DNA from: Nitratireductor mangrovi
Lineage (GTDB): Bacteria > Pseudomonadota > Alphaproteobacteria > Rhizobiales > Rhizobiaceae
Length of the DNA: 64,000 nt
NCBI RefSeq assembly: GCF_007922615.2
Contig: NZ_CP042301.2
Coordinates: 2,542,001 to 2,606,000, forward strand
Direction: 5' to 3'
The notes under the pieces are model-generated. The model saw nothing but the letters and a program-made list of their open reading frames with translations, ran no database searches and was not told the DNA's origin. Below, piece by piece: positions 53,422 to 62,762 of the stretch. A program made the position numbers and the translations under genes. Position 1 is the stretch's first letter. The number at the start of each line of letters is the position of its first letter.

Positions 53422-54855
53422 ATGCCTCCCGAAAAGAAGGACGCCCGCGCCGCCGGCCGTTCTGGCCGAAAACGGCTTCCCGCCTTTGTGAAAAACCTGC
53501 GCGGCGTGAAAAGCTGGAAGGAAGCCGGCGCCTGGCTCGATTGGCGCAGCATCGAGGACATCGAATGCATCACGCCCGACCAGGCCGGTGTTGCCCGCGG
53601 CAAGATGATGCCGTCGAACAAGTTCACCTCGAACACCTCGCTGGCGCTGCCCTCGGCGGTGTTCATGACCACGATTTCGGGCGGCTATCCGGAAAACAGT
53701 CCCGACTTCACCTATCCGGCCGATGACGGCGACCTGAAGCTGCTGCCCGACCTCAACACATTATCGGCGGTGCCCTGGGAATCGGACCCGACCGCTCAGG
53801 TTATCTGCGACCTCGTCTACCAGGATGGCCGCTCGGTCGAGTTCACCCCGCGCAACGTGCTGCGCCGCGTGGTCGAGGCCTATCACGAGCATGGGCTGCG
53901 CCCCATTGTGGCGCCGGAGATCGAGTTCTACCTCGTCTTCAAGAACCCCGATCCGGACTACCCGCTGACACCGCCCGTCGGCCGGTCGGGCCGCCCCATC
54001 GGCGGCGGCCAGGGCTATTCGATCGCCGGCGTCAACGAATTCGACGAACTGATCGACGACATCTACCATTTCTCCGAGATGCAGGGTCTCGAGATCGACA
54101 CGCTGATCCACGAGGAAGGCGCGGGCCAGCTGGAGATCAACCTGCGCCACGGCGACCCTGTCGAGCTTGCCGACCAGGTGTTCATGTTCAAGCGCACCAT
54201 CCGCGAGGCAGCGCTCAAGCATGACACCTACGCAACCTTCATGGCGAAGCCGATCCAGGGCCAGCCCGGCTCGGCCATGCACATCCACCAGTCGGTCGTC
54301 GATCTGAAGAGCGGCCGCAACGTGTTCAGCAATGAAGACGGCGGCGAAAGCGCCATCTTCCGGCATTTCGTCGGCGGCATGCAGAAGCACATGCCCGGCG
54401 CCCTCGTCATGATGGCGCCCTATGTGAATTCCTATCGGCGGCTGACCCAGGGCGTGTCGGCGCCGGTCAACACCAAATGGGGCTACGACAACCGCACGAC
54501 AGCCTTTCGCATTCCGCGTTCCGACCCGGCAGCGCGCCGGGTGGAAAACCGCATCCCCTCCTCCGACGCCAACCCCTATCTGGCGCTCGCCGGCTCGCTC
54601 GCCTGCGGGCTTATCGGCATCCTCGACAAGCTCGAACCGGAACCGCCGGTCGGCCAGGCAGCCAACCAGGACGAGATCGACCTGCCGCGCGGACTGCTGG
54701 AAGCCGTCGGCCTGCTGGAAGAGGATGAGGCGCTGCACAAGATCCTCGGCGCGCCTTTCGTGTCGACCTACGCTGCGCTGAAAAAGGCCGAGTTCGAAAC
54801 CTTCATGGAAGTGATCAGCCCGTGGGAACGCGAGTTTCTGCTTTTGAATGTTTGA
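53422..54855 (+). CDS. Glutamine-synthetase-family ligase (second copy, PuuA-like)
   Basis: A 477-residue glutamine-synthetase fold ligase. Metal glutamates are in EIEFY at 166-170, the ATP/metal site in GSAMHIHQS near 283-291, and RRVENRIPSSDANPYLALAG near the C-terminal third. It differs clearly from the copy at 42.5 kb: Lys/Arg-rich N terminus and IECITPDQAGVARGKMMPSN instead of FLLVDPNGVMRGKW. Its neighbour on the plus strand is a PuuB-like FAD oxidase, so it probably makes a gamma-glutamyl amide of putrescine or another amine. A hairpin lies 22 bases after the stop. Confidence 0.87.
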   Translation: MPPEKKDARAAGRSGRKRLPAFVKNLRGVKSWKEAGAWLDWRSIEDIECITPDQAGVARGKMMPSNKFTSNTSLALPSAVFMTTISGGYPENSPDFTYPADDGDLKLLPDLNTLSAVPWESDPTAQVICDLVYQDGRSVEFTPRNVLRRVVEAYHEHGLRPIVAPEIEFYLVFKNPDPDYPLTPPVGRSGRPIGGGQGYSIAGVNEFDELIDDIYHFSEMQGLEIDTLIHEEGAGQLEINLRHGDPVELADQVFMFKRTIREAALKHDTYATFMAKPIQGQPGSAMHIHQSVVDLKSGRNVFSNEDGGESAIFRHFVGGMQKHMPGALVMMAPYVNSYRRLTQGVSAPVNTKWGYDNRTTAFRIPRSDPAARRVENRIPSSDANPYLALAGSLACGLIGILDKLEPEPPVGQAANQDEIDLPRGLLEAVGLLEEDEALHKILGAPFVSTYAALKKAEFETFMEVISPWEREFLLLNV

Positions 54856-54877
54856 CGTTTCGGGTGCCGCGCAGAAC

Positions 54878-54901
54878 GACCCGCCGCCTCGGCGGCGGGT
54901 C
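54878..54901. terminator. Hairpin between convergent genes
   Basis: A perfect 11-bp stem (GACCCGCCGCC at 54878-54888 with GGCGGCGGGTC at 54891-54901) with a tight 2-base loop, between two convergent stops. There is no U run on either side, so it may stop transcripts weakly or act only as a 3' end stabiliser. Confidence 0.55.
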
Positions 54902-54917
54902 GCAATCCGTGTATCGC

Positions 54918-55385
54918 TCAGAGCGTATAGAGCGTCAGGCTGCCGTCAGCCGCGACATCCGCACCCACGACCGTCGAGACATCCACATTGTTGGCCTTCA
55001 GCGCGGCATCCAGTTCGGCATGGGAACTGATCGCACTGCGCAGCGCGGCAATCTCCGCCGCGCGGCCTTCAAGCTTGGACTGGGCGTCCGCGTCCGCGGA
55101 GGCGTCGACCTTGACCATCTTCACCGCGGTGATCCGGCTCAGGCCCTGGAGCTTGCCCGTCACGCTGCCGAGCGAAGACACGGCCTCGTCGATGCCGACA
55201 TTGGCCGCGGTGGAAGCCGTGGTTCCCACGTCGACGCCGACGCCGGCTCCGCCGATTCCGACATCCGCGCCGAGATCGGCCCCGACGCCACCTGTGACAC
55301 CGCCACCCACCTGAGCATAGGCCGGCGCGGCGAGAAGGGCGGTTGCCACAAGAGCGCTGCTTGCGGTCGAGAGAAACTTATTCAT
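54918..55385 (-). CDS. Secreted Gly/Ala/Val-rich protein of unknown function
   Basis: A 155-residue exported protein. The signal peptide covers residues 1-24, cut at AYA|QVGG. The next ~45 residues are a Gly/Val/Ala/Asp-rich stretch of repeating GVGAD/GADVG units. The C-terminal ~85 residues are helical and conserved-looking (KMVKVDASADADAQSKLEGR, then HAELDAALKANNVDVSTVVG). I do not recognise a named family. The ATG at 55385 begins the signal peptide; the open frame is longer upstream. It lies convergent to the second PuuA-like gene, divergent from the oxidase. Confidence 0.78.
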   Translation of the reverse strand: MNKFLSTASSALVATALLAAPAYAQVGGGVTGGVGADLGADVGIGGAGVGVDVGTTASTAANVGIDEAVSSLGSVTGKLQGLSRITAVKMVKVDASADADAQSKLEGRAAEIAALRSAISSHAELDAALKANNVDVSTVVGADVAADGSLTLYTL

Positions 55386-55582
55386 GTTCTTGACTCCATT
55401 CGACTGTGTTTCCGTGAACGCCCGAAAACGGTCATCCACGGCGGCAATCAGCTAGGTGGCGCCGGTGCCCGCAATGTGACGCCGGTTTTCAAACTTGGCG
55501 AAACCGCGATGCGAAACTTGACCGGCTCGCCGCGCACCCGACGCAACCAACGGGAAATCCTCGAAAAAATCTGCCCGGTTTC

Positions 55583-56869
55583 ATGAAATACCAATCCCCG
55601 ATCTCCCCCGGCACATCCTGGTACGAGGCCTCGGCCGGCGAGCGCCCGTCATATGCGTCGCTTGATGGCGACGCGCGCGCCGACGTCATCATCATCGGCG
55701 GCGGCTTCACCGGCCTGTCGGCGGCAGCACACCTGGCAAAGGCCGGCGCCGATGTCGTCCTGATCGAGGCACATCGGTTCGGCGACGGTGCTTCCGGCCG
55801 CAATGGCGGTCAGATGGGCACGGGGCAGCGCGCCTGGGCCGAAGACCTCGAGGCCGAACTCGGCTTGTCGCGCGCCAGGGCGCTGTTCGACCTTGCCGAG
55901 GAGGCCAAGGCGCATCTGCTCGACTTCGCCGCCGCCAACAACATCGAGATCGACTACCGGCCCGGGCAGCTCTCTGTCGCGCACAAGAAGCGCTATGTGG
56001 ACGAATACCGCGCCCATCCGGAGATCATGGCGACGCGGTTCGGCTACGAGCACCTGTCCTACATGGATGCCGCGGAGACCGCGCGCCGCGTCGGGTCGGA
56101 GCGCTATTTCGGCGGCGTGCGCGACACCGGCACCGGCCATATCCACCCGCTCAAGCTGGTGATCGGCACCGCGCGCGTTGCAGCGGCCGCCGGCGCCCGG
56201 CTCCATGAACAGACGCAGTCGACGGGCATCAGGTCCGCCGGCGGCAAGGTCGTGGTTTCGACCGGACACGGCGCAGTCACTGCCGACAGGTGCCTGATCG
56301 CCGTGAACGCCTATGGAGGAACGCTCGAGCCCGTGAGCGCAGCCCATATCATGCCGATCGGTTCCTTCATCGGCGCCACACCGCCGCTCGGCGACGACAG
56401 TCCGGTGATCCCGGGCGGCGAGGCGGTTGACGATTCGCGTTTCGTGGTGCGCTATTTCCGCCGTTCGGCGGACGGTCGGCTGCTGTTCGGCGGGCGCGAA
56501 ATCTATTCCGACAACGACCCGAAAAACATCGCCCATCAGATCCGCAGGCAGATCGCCGAAATCTACCCCGCGCTCGGCGATGTCGAGATCACCCATGCAT
56601 GGGGCGGCTATGTCGGCATCACCATGCCGCGGAAGCCGTTCGTGCGTGAGGTCATGCCCGGCGTGATCTCGGCCGGCGGATTTTCCGGCCACGGCGTCAT
56701 GCTCTCGAACTTCACCGGCAAGCTCTACGCCGAGGCTGTCGCCGGCAATCGCGACCGACTGAAACTGCTGGAAGACCTGAAGATACCGCCCTTCCCCGGC
56801 GGCCCGCGCCTGCGCGCGCCGCTGCTGTTCCTGGCGCTCAACTGGTACGCCTTGCGCGACCGGCTATAG
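55583..56869 (+). CDS. puuB: FAD-dependent oxidoreductase, probable gamma-glutamylputrescine oxidase PuuB
   Basis: A 428-residue DAO-family flavoprotein. The FAD dinucleotide loop is VIIIGGGFTGLSAAAHLAKA near residues 35-54, ending in the ribose-binding Glu of VVLIEAHR; GASGRNGGQMGTGQR near 69-83 is the conserved second motif of PuuB-type oxidases, and ITHAWGGYVGITMPRKPFV near 332-350 closes the FAD site. PuuB oxidises gamma-glutamylputrescine to the aldehyde. The nearby PuuA-like ligase supports this, although D-amino-acid or sarcosine-type substrates remain possible. Confidence 0.87.
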   Translation: MKYQSPISPGTSWYEASAGERPSYASLDGDARADVIIIGGGFTGLSAAAHLAKAGADVVLIEAHRFGDGASGRNGGQMGTGQRAWAEDLEAELGLSRARALFDLAEEAKAHLLDFAAANNIEIDYRPGQLSVAHKKRYVDEYRAHPEIMATRFGYEHLSYMDAAETARRVGSERYFGGVRDTGTGHIHPLKLVIGTARVAAAAGARLHEQTQSTGIRSAGGKVVVSTGHGAVTADRCLIAVNAYGGTLEPVSAAHIMPIGSFIGATPPLGDDSPVIPGGEAVDDSRFVVRYFRRSADGRLLFGGREIYSDNDPKNIAHQIRRQIAEIYPALGDVEITHAWGGYVGITMPRKPFVREVMPGVISAGGFSGHGVMLSNFTGKLYAEAVAGNRDRLKLLEDLKIPPFPGGPRLRAPLLFLALNWYALRDRL

Positions 56870-57000
56870 CCCCGAGGGGCCCGCCACGCCTGCCGAAGCC
56901 GCGAGCGGAGATCGGACTTGTCGCCAGAGGCGCGCGGGAGTAGGTTCCGCTCCCCGCCCCAGGACGGAACCGGTCCGTTACCCAGCCCCATCATGCGCCC

Positions 57001-58455
57001 ATGTCGGAAGCCCAGATACGCTACGCGGCCTATCTGACCGCCATCTTCGCGCTTTACCTCGCTGGCGCGATGCTGTTGCCGGCGGTCGTCGACTATTTTG
57101 CCGACAACCCCGACTGGCGCGTCTTCGCCAACTCTGCCCTTCTCGTGGGCATCCCAGCGGCGGCCTGCGCGCTTGCTACCCGCTCGCCCGCGGTGCATCT
57201 CAATGCCCGCTTCGGCTTCCTGCTGGTAAACCTCCTGTGGGTCACCGCATCGCTGATCGGCGCCATTCCCTTCACGCTGGCCTCGATCGGGCTCGATATT
57301 GCCGACGCGGTGTTCGAGTCGGTCTCCGGGCTGACGACGACCGGCTCGACGGTCATCTCCGGTCTCGACGGCCTGCCGCCGGGCCTGCTCCTGTGGCGCT
57401 CGATCCTGCAATGGGTTGGGGGGCTCGGGGTCGTGGCGCTCGGCCTGTTTGTCCTGCCGCTGCTCCGGATCGGCGGTATTGCCTTCTTCCGCATCGAGTC
57501 TTCTGACCGCTCGGATCGACCCTTCGCACGCTTCTCGACATTCAGCCTGGCGCTCCTGGCCATCTACTCTGGCCTGACGCTCGTCTGCGCCATGTTCTAT
57601 GCGGCCGCCGGCATGACGGGCTTCGACGCGATCAACCACGCCATGACCACGCTTTCGACCGGCGGCTTCTCCACCCACGACGCCTCGCTGGGCTTCTACG
57701 GGCACAACCCCGCCGTCATCTGGACCGGCACCATTTTCATGTTCGTCGGCGGGCTGCCCTTCTCGATCCTCATCCTCCTGGCCCTGCGCCGACGGCTGGA
57801 CGCGCTGCGAGACCCCCAGATCGCGGTCTATGCCGCCTTTTGCGCCATCTTCAGCCTCTCCGTCGCTGTTTTCCTGAGGGCGAGTTCGGGCTTTTCCTTG
57901 TTCGAGGCGCTGACCCATTCCGCATTCAATTTCGTGTCGCTGATCACGACGACCGGCTTTGCCAGCGCCGACTATTCGCTTTGGGGCACCTATCCGGTCG
58001 CCTGCGCCTTCGTCGCCACCATCATCGGCGGCTGCTCGGGCTCCACCGCCGGCGGCATCAAGGCCTACCGTTTCCTGATCCTGTTCGAGATGGTGCGGCT
58101 CGGACTGCGGCAGCTGATCTACCCGAGCAGCGTCGCCTCCATCCGCTATGGAGACCGCAACATCGCCCCGGACATGCAGGACGCCGCGGTGCTCTTCATC
58201 AGCGCGTTCGTCGTGATCTGGGCTTTGGCCCTCATCCTTTTGGCGGCGACCGGGCTCGATTTCATGACCGCGGCGACCAGCGCCCTGACGGCGCTGACCA
58301 ATGTCGGCCCGGGGCTGGGCGAGATCGTCGGACCCGCGGGCAATTTCGCGTCGCTTCCCGATACGGCGAAGTGGATCCTCGACGCCGTCATGATCCTGGG
58401 CCGACTCGAGATTCTCGCCGTTCTGGTGTTGTTGTCGCCGGCCTTCTGGAACTGA
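57001..58455 (+). CDS. trkH: TrkH-family potassium uptake protein
   Basis: A 484-residue K+ channel-like transporter of the TrkH/KtrB family with about ten membrane helices in four pore repeats. The four filter loops are visible: TTTGSTV near 112-118, TLSTGGFST near 219-227, TTTGFAS near 317-323 and TNVGPGLGE near 432-440; each has the conserved Gly. GGCSGSTAGGIKAYR near 341-355 is the family signature. TrkA, the cytoplasmic gating subunit, is not in the window. The start at 57001 is the first good ATG. Confidence 0.94.
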   Translation: MSEAQIRYAAYLTAIFALYLAGAMLLPAVVDYFADNPDWRVFANSALLVGIPAAACALATRSPAVHLNARFGFLLVNLLWVTASLIGAIPFTLASIGLDIADAVFESVSGLTTTGSTVISGLDGLPPGLLLWRSILQWVGGLGVVALGLFVLPLLRIGGIAFFRIESSDRSDRPFARFSTFSLALLAIYSGLTLVCAMFYAAAGMTGFDAINHAMTTLSTGGFSTHDASLGFYGHNPAVIWTGTIFMFVGGLPFSILILLALRRRLDALRDPQIAVYAAFCAIFSLSVAVFLRASSGFSLFEALTHSAFNFVSLITTTGFASADYSLWGTYPVACAFVATIIGGCSGSTAGGIKAYRFLILFEMVRLGLRQLIYPSSVASIRYGDRNIAPDMQDAAVLFISAFVVIWALALILLAATGLDFMTAATSALTALTNVGPGLGEIVGPAGNFASLPDTAKWILDAVMILGRLEILAVLVLLSPAFWN

Positions 58456-58497
58456 GACCGCGAAACCTCCGCCGGCCGGCAACCGGCATTTCCGCGC

Positions 58498-59664
58498 TCA
58501 GTTCCAGGCCACCGGCAGATTGAGCACCCCCCGGAAAGCCCAGCCGCCGATCCTGATCGCCTCGCCCTCATCCACGCGCAGGTTTTTCAGCCTGGCGAAA
58601 ACCGCAGGCAGGGCGACATCGGCGACCATGGCGCGCGATGCCGCCGCGCCGGCGCAGAAATGCGGCCCGGCTCCGAACGACACCGACTTCGACGTGTCGC
58701 GCGAAACATCGAACCTCTCCGGCGCGTCGAAATGAGCCTCGTCCCGATTGGCCGAACCGAACATCAGGAAGACGCGGTCCTCCGGCTCGAATGTGACGCC
58801 TGCAAACGCGTGACGTTTGGCCACGCGCCGCGGCGACATGCCGATCGGCGCGATCCAGCGCGCGAACTCCTCGAAGACCTGCAACCAGGAAGCCTCGCCA
58901 GTATACACCTTCCGTAGTTGCGCGGGATGGCAAAGCAATGCCCAGACCGCACCGGCAATGGCATCGCGTGGTTCGTTCTGGCCACCGCTGATCGCCAGCT
59001 TGACGTTGGCGCGCACGCTTTCCATCGGCATGCCCGCTTGCAAGAGCACGCTGAGCAAGCTCTGGTTCGGCGTGTTCGTCACCACCGGCAGCATGTCGTC
59101 GATGGCCGCGTCGATGCCGGCCGTCGCGGCGTGGCAGCGCCTTTCGACCTCCGGGTCGCCGACATAGTTGGCGATCCCGTCGATCATGCCCTGCGACCAC
59201 GCGTCCATGTCCTCAAACCGCATATTGGTGAGGCCGGTGATGTCCTTCAGGCACTCGGCCGAAAAACGCAGCGCGAACGCCTTGACGAGTTCGGCCTCGC
59301 CGGCTGGCGCCAACTCCTCCAGGATCCGGTCGCAATGGGCCTGGAATTTTGCCGTCCAGGCATTGCGCACGGTCTTCGGAGACAGGGCCGGAAAGGCCTG
59401 GCGGCGCTCGGCCAGATGCGCCTCGCCGTCCTTGCGCATCATGTTGTGGCCCATGAGGCGGTTCATCAGCCCTTGCGGCTGGTGCGAGGAGAAGACGGCG
59501 ATGTTCTTCTCGCACACGAAGATGTCGTCGCGCCGCGTGATCAGCGTCGCTCCCAACTGTGGCACGAAGGCGATCGGCGCCTCGGCGCGCATGCGCGCGA
59601 GGTCGGGATAGGGATCGGCCCAGAAGCGCTGGACGTCGATTTCGTAGCGCGGTGCGTCCGACAT
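58498..59664 (-). CDS. Cytochrome P450 with unusual I helix
   Basis: A 388-residue soluble bacterial P450. The heme-binding loop is FGAGPHFCAGA with Cys337 as the thiolate ligand; the K-helix ExxR is Glu266-Phe-Ala-Arg269. In the I helix, where P450s usually have (A/G)Gx(D/E)T for oxygen activation, this protein has SGGQNEPRD (226-234), so neither the acid nor the Thr is in place. It starts at 59664, 34 bases downstream of the FabH-like gene, so the two are probably one transcript. The substrate may be a fatty-acid-derived molecule made by that neighbour; this is inference. Confidence 0.9.
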   Translation of the reverse strand: MSDAPRYEIDVQRFWADPYPDLARMRAEAPIAFVPQLGATLITRRDDIFVCEKNIAVFSSHQPQGLMNRLMGHNMMRKDGEAHLAERRQAFPALSPKTVRNAWTAKFQAHCDRILEELAPAGEAELVKAFALRFSAECLKDITGLTNMRFEDMDAWSQGMIDGIANYVGDPEVERRCHAATAGIDAAIDDMLPVVTNTPNQSLLSVLLQAGMPMESVRANVKLAISGGQNEPRDAIAGAVWALLCHPAQLRKVYTGEASWLQVFEEFARWIAPIGMSPRRVAKRHAFAGVTFEPEDRVFLMFGSANRDEAHFDAPERFDVSRDTSKSVSFGAGPHFCAGAAASRAMVADVALPAVFARLKNLRVDEGEAIRIGGWAFRGVLNLPVAWN

Positions 59665-59698
59665 GGCTCTCCTCGCTCGTGGCCGTCCGTTGGGCCGG

Positions 59699-60823
59699 TT
59701 ACATCCTGCGGACGAGCACGCTGCCGGCGGAATAACCGGCTCCGAAAGAGCAGATGATACCGAGACTGCCGGCAGGCAGGTCGTCGGAGTATTTCGAGAA
59801 AGCGATGATCGAGCCGGCCGAAGAGGTGTTGGCGTAGTCCTGCAGCACATTGGGCTGCTCTTGCGCGTCCGGAACGCGGCCCAGCACCTTCTCGCCGATC
59901 AGGTCATTCATGTTCTTGTTGGCCTGATGCAGCCACATGCGCGCCAGTTGCGACGGCGCCAGCCCCTCGTCGGCCAGATGCGACTGCATCAGGTCGACGA
60001 CGATGGGCACGACCTGTTTGAAGACCTTGCGGCCCTCCTGGTAGAATTGCATGTCGCGCCGGTCCGCCATGTGGCCGTCGCGGGTGCGGCGCAGGAAGCC
60101 GTTGTTGTTGCGGATGTTGTTGGAAAACTCGGTCAGGCAGCGGGTGGAAAGAATTTCCCAGGCGCCGTCCGACGCGAGGCCTTCGGTCCGTTCCAGGACG
60201 ACCGCCGTGCACACATCGCCGAAGATGAAATGGCAGTCCCGGTCGCGCCATTCATGGTGTCCCGACGTGATCTCCGGGTTGACCATCAGGATCGCCTTCG
60301 CCGAACCGCAGCGGATCATGTCCGCCGCCGCCTGTATACCGAAGGTCGCCGACGAACAGGCGACGTTCATGTCGAAGGCAAACCCCTTGATGCCGAGCGC
60401 CTGCTGGATCTCGATGGCGATCGCCGGATAGGCGCGCTCGTGATTGGAGGCAGCGCAGATCACCGCATCGATGTCATCGGCGCGGCGGCCGGCCTTTGCC
60501 AGCGCCTCGCGCGCCGCGGCAACGGCAATTTCGGCCATGATCGAAAGCTCGTCATCGGAACGTTCGGCCAGCAATGGATGCATGACCTCGGGATCGAGGA
60601 CGCCGTCTTTCTCCATCACGTAGCGGCGTTCGATGCCGGACGCGCGCAGGATGAACTCCTCGCTCGACATCGGTTTCTCGGCCATCTCCCCGGCATCGAT
60701 CTCGGCCCGATGCGCCGCATTCCACGCCTCGGCGTAGGCGTTGTAGGAGGCCACGAGTTCGGCGTTGGTGATGATTTTTTCCGGTGTGAAGATGCCGGTG
60801 CCGCTGATGGCGACCTTGTGCAT
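59699..60823 (-). CDS. FabH-like 3-oxoacyl-ACP synthase III (long form)
   Basis: A 374-residue ketoacyl-ACP synthase III. The triad is intact: Cys156 in NVACSSATFG, His299 in LHQANKNM and Asn332 in YANTSSAGS. It is longer than typical FabH because of an insertion at residues 25-90 (ELVASYNAYAEAWN...). From memory it resembles the Pseudomonas aeruginosa PA3286-type enzyme, which takes medium-chain acyl-CoA from beta-oxidation into fatty-acid synthesis. The start at 60823 begins the family motif HKVAISGTGIFTP; the P450 gene follows after 34 bases. Confidence 0.88.
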   Translation of the reverse strand: MHKVAISGTGIFTPEKIITNAELVASYNAYAEAWNAAHRAEIDAGEMAEKPMSSEEFILRASGIERRYVMEKDGVLDPEVMHPLLAERSDDELSIMAEIAVAAAREALAKAGRRADDIDAVICAASNHERAYPAIAIEIQQALGIKGFAFDMNVACSSATFGIQAAADMIRCGSAKAILMVNPEITSGHHEWRDRDCHFIFGDVCTAVVLERTEGLASDGAWEILSTRCLTEFSNNIRNNNGFLRRTRDGHMADRRDMQFYQEGRKVFKQVVPIVVDLMQSHLADEGLAPSQLARMWLHQANKNMNDLIGEKVLGRVPDAQEQPNVLQDYANTSSAGSIIAFSKYSDDLPAGSLGIICSFGAGYSAGSVLVRRM

Positions 60824-60920
60824 GACGTTTCCCCGACCCTTTTGGCAAAGAATCGGGTGCCAGCCGCGACTGGTCAAGCCAATTCGCCTGTGTCCCCAGT
60901 TCGTTGCGCCGCGCTTCGCC

Positions 60921-62690
60921 TCAGAGCGGCCAGAAGAACAGGATCGCCGGCACCGAGACCGCTATGATGAGCAGTTCCAGCGGCAGGCCCATGCGCCAGT
61001 AGTCGCCGAAATGGTAGCCGCCTGGGCCCATGATGATGGTGTTGTTCTTGTGGCCGATCGGCGTCAGGAAGGCGCAGGAAGCCGCCACGGCGACGCCCAT
61101 CAGGAAAGGGTCCGGCGAAACGCCGATAGACTGCGCGATGCCGACTGCGATCGGCGCGGCAATCAGCGCCGTCGCGACATTGTTGAGAAAGTCGGACAAG
61201 GTCATGGTCACGACCATCAAAACCGCGAGGATCGCCCAGGCGGGCAAGAACGACGTCTGCGCAACGATCGAGTTGGCAATTAGCGCCGTGCCGCCGGTGT
61301 CCTCCAGCGCGAGGCCCAGCGGGATCAGCGAGCCGAGCAGCACGATGACCGGCCACTCGACCGCCTCGTAAACCTCGCGCGCGCCGACGATGTTGAACAG
61401 CGCATAAAGCGCCACGGCCGCGGCGAGCGCGATCGGAAGCGTCACGAAGCCAACCACCGAGGCGGCGATCGCGGCCGCGAAGATACCGATGGCGAGCAGC
61501 GCCTTGCTGCGCTGGATGACCGCATGGCTGCGGTCGGCGAGCGCCATTGCGCCCATCCAGTCGATCGCATCGGCGACCCGGTTTTCAGGCCCAAGCAGGA
61601 GGAGCACGTCGCCGGGCTGGATGGTCAGGTTGCGCACACGCTCGCGGAAGCGCTTGCCCTGGCGCGACACGCCGATCAGCGTCACGCCGCGCCGCTCGAG
61701 AAGCCGCATGTCCATCGCGCTGCGGCCGATGGCGCGGGCCGTGGGCGGCACGATCGCCTCCGACAAGGTCATCGAGCGTCCGATCAGCCCGTCTTCCTTG
61801 GGCTTGACCGCAATCTCAAGCTTGGCGCCGCCGACAAAAGCCTCGATCGATTTCGGATCGCCCTCCACCACCAGCCGGTCGCTCTTGCGGATTTCCTCAC
61901 CGAAAGCGAAACCCGGCAGGCGCTTGCCCCGCCGCACCAGCCCGAGGACCGCCACGTCGAACTCGTCGGCCTTTTCGACCAGGTCGCGCGGGGTCTTGCC
62001 CACCCATTCGGAATCGCCCGGAAAACCCGCCTCCGTGACGAACAACCCGCTCTCGGCTTCGCCGTTCTTCTGCGGCGCCAGCCGCTGCGGGATGAGCCGC
62101 CAGCCGACCCCGGCCACGAAAACGATGCCGGCAATGGCGCAGACCAGCCCCACCGGCGAAAAGTCGAACATCGAGAACGGCTCGCCCAGCGCACGGTCGC
62201 GAAACTGCGCGATCACGATGTTGGGCGGGGTTCCGATCATCGTCACCATGCCGCCGAGAATGGTGGCGAAGGAGAGCGGCATCAGCGACAGCGAGACCGA
62301 ACGGCCGGCCTTCTTTGCCGTTTCCATGTCGAGCGTCATCAGGATGACGAGCGCGGCGACATTGTTGATGATGGCGGAGAGTGCTGCGCCGGCAACTGAC
62401 ATGATGCCGATATGGTTCGACAGCGAGCGGCCGGCATCGACGACATATTGCGCGATCAGTTCCACCGCGCCCGAATTGATCATCGCGCGAGAGGCGATCA
62501 GCACCAGCGCGATGATGACGACGGCCTCGTGGCCGAACCCTTCGAATGCGTGTTCGGCCGGCACGACGCCGCCGATGACGGCAACGATCAAGGCCGCGAA
62601 GGCGACAAGGTCATAGCGCACCCGCCCCCAGACCAGCATGGCGAAGACGATGCCGAGCAGGCAGAAGATGAAAAGCTGGGGTCCGGTCAT
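60921..62690 (-). CDS. SLC13/DASS-type permease with two RCK_C (TrkA_C) domains
   Basis: A 589-residue transporter. Two blocks of membrane helices flank a cytoplasmic part of about 200 residues (roughly 205-395) that holds two TrkA_C/RCK_C-like regulatory domains, for example LVRRGKRLPGFAFGEEIRKS and LLERRGVTLIGVSRQGKRFR. Signature loops IINNVAALVILM (first half) with MIGTPPNIVI, and SDFLNNVATALIAAPI (second half) with LTPIGHKNN, are typical of the DASS/ArsB-type superfamily for sulfate, carboxylates or other anions. Substrate not readable. It precedes the FabH-like gene by 97 bases. Confidence 0.88.
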   Translation of the reverse strand: MTGPQLFIFCLLGIVFAMLVWGRVRYDLVAFAALIVAVIGGVVPAEHAFEGFGHEAVVIIALVLIASRAMINSGAVELIAQYVVDAGRSLSNHIGIMSVAGAALSAIINNVAALVILMTLDMETAKKAGRSVSLSLMPLSFATILGGMVTMIGTPPNIVIAQFRDRALGEPFSMFDFSPVGLVCAIAGIVFVAGVGWRLIPQRLAPQKNGEAESGLFVTEAGFPGDSEWVGKTPRDLVEKADEFDVAVLGLVRRGKRLPGFAFGEEIRKSDRLVVEGDPKSIEAFVGGAKLEIAVKPKEDGLIGRSMTLSEAIVPPTARAIGRSAMDMRLLERRGVTLIGVSRQGKRFRERVRNLTIQPGDVLLLLGPENRVADAIDWMGAMALADRSHAVIQRSKALLAIGIFAAAIAASVVGFVTLPIALAAAVALYALFNIVGAREVYEAVEWPVIVLLGSLIPLGLALEDTGGTALIANSIVAQTSFLPAWAILAVLMVVTMTLSDFLNNVATALIAAPIAVGIAQSIGVSPDPFLMGVAVAASCAFLTPIGHKNNTIIMGPGGYHFGDYWRMGLPLELLIIAVSVPAILFFWPL

Positions 62691-62762
62691 GAAATCGTCC
62701 GCTGCTGCCGTCGGCGCGTCGTTGGAACGTCGTCGTCCTGGTCTGGTTCCGGAAAAGAGTGT

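Noticed and set aside
56725..58482. A 585-codon, Arg/Glu/Gly-rich open frame opposite trkH
   Set aside because: It is antisense to a well-defined TrkH protein with all four pore loops; the composition is that of a reversed membrane-protein gene.
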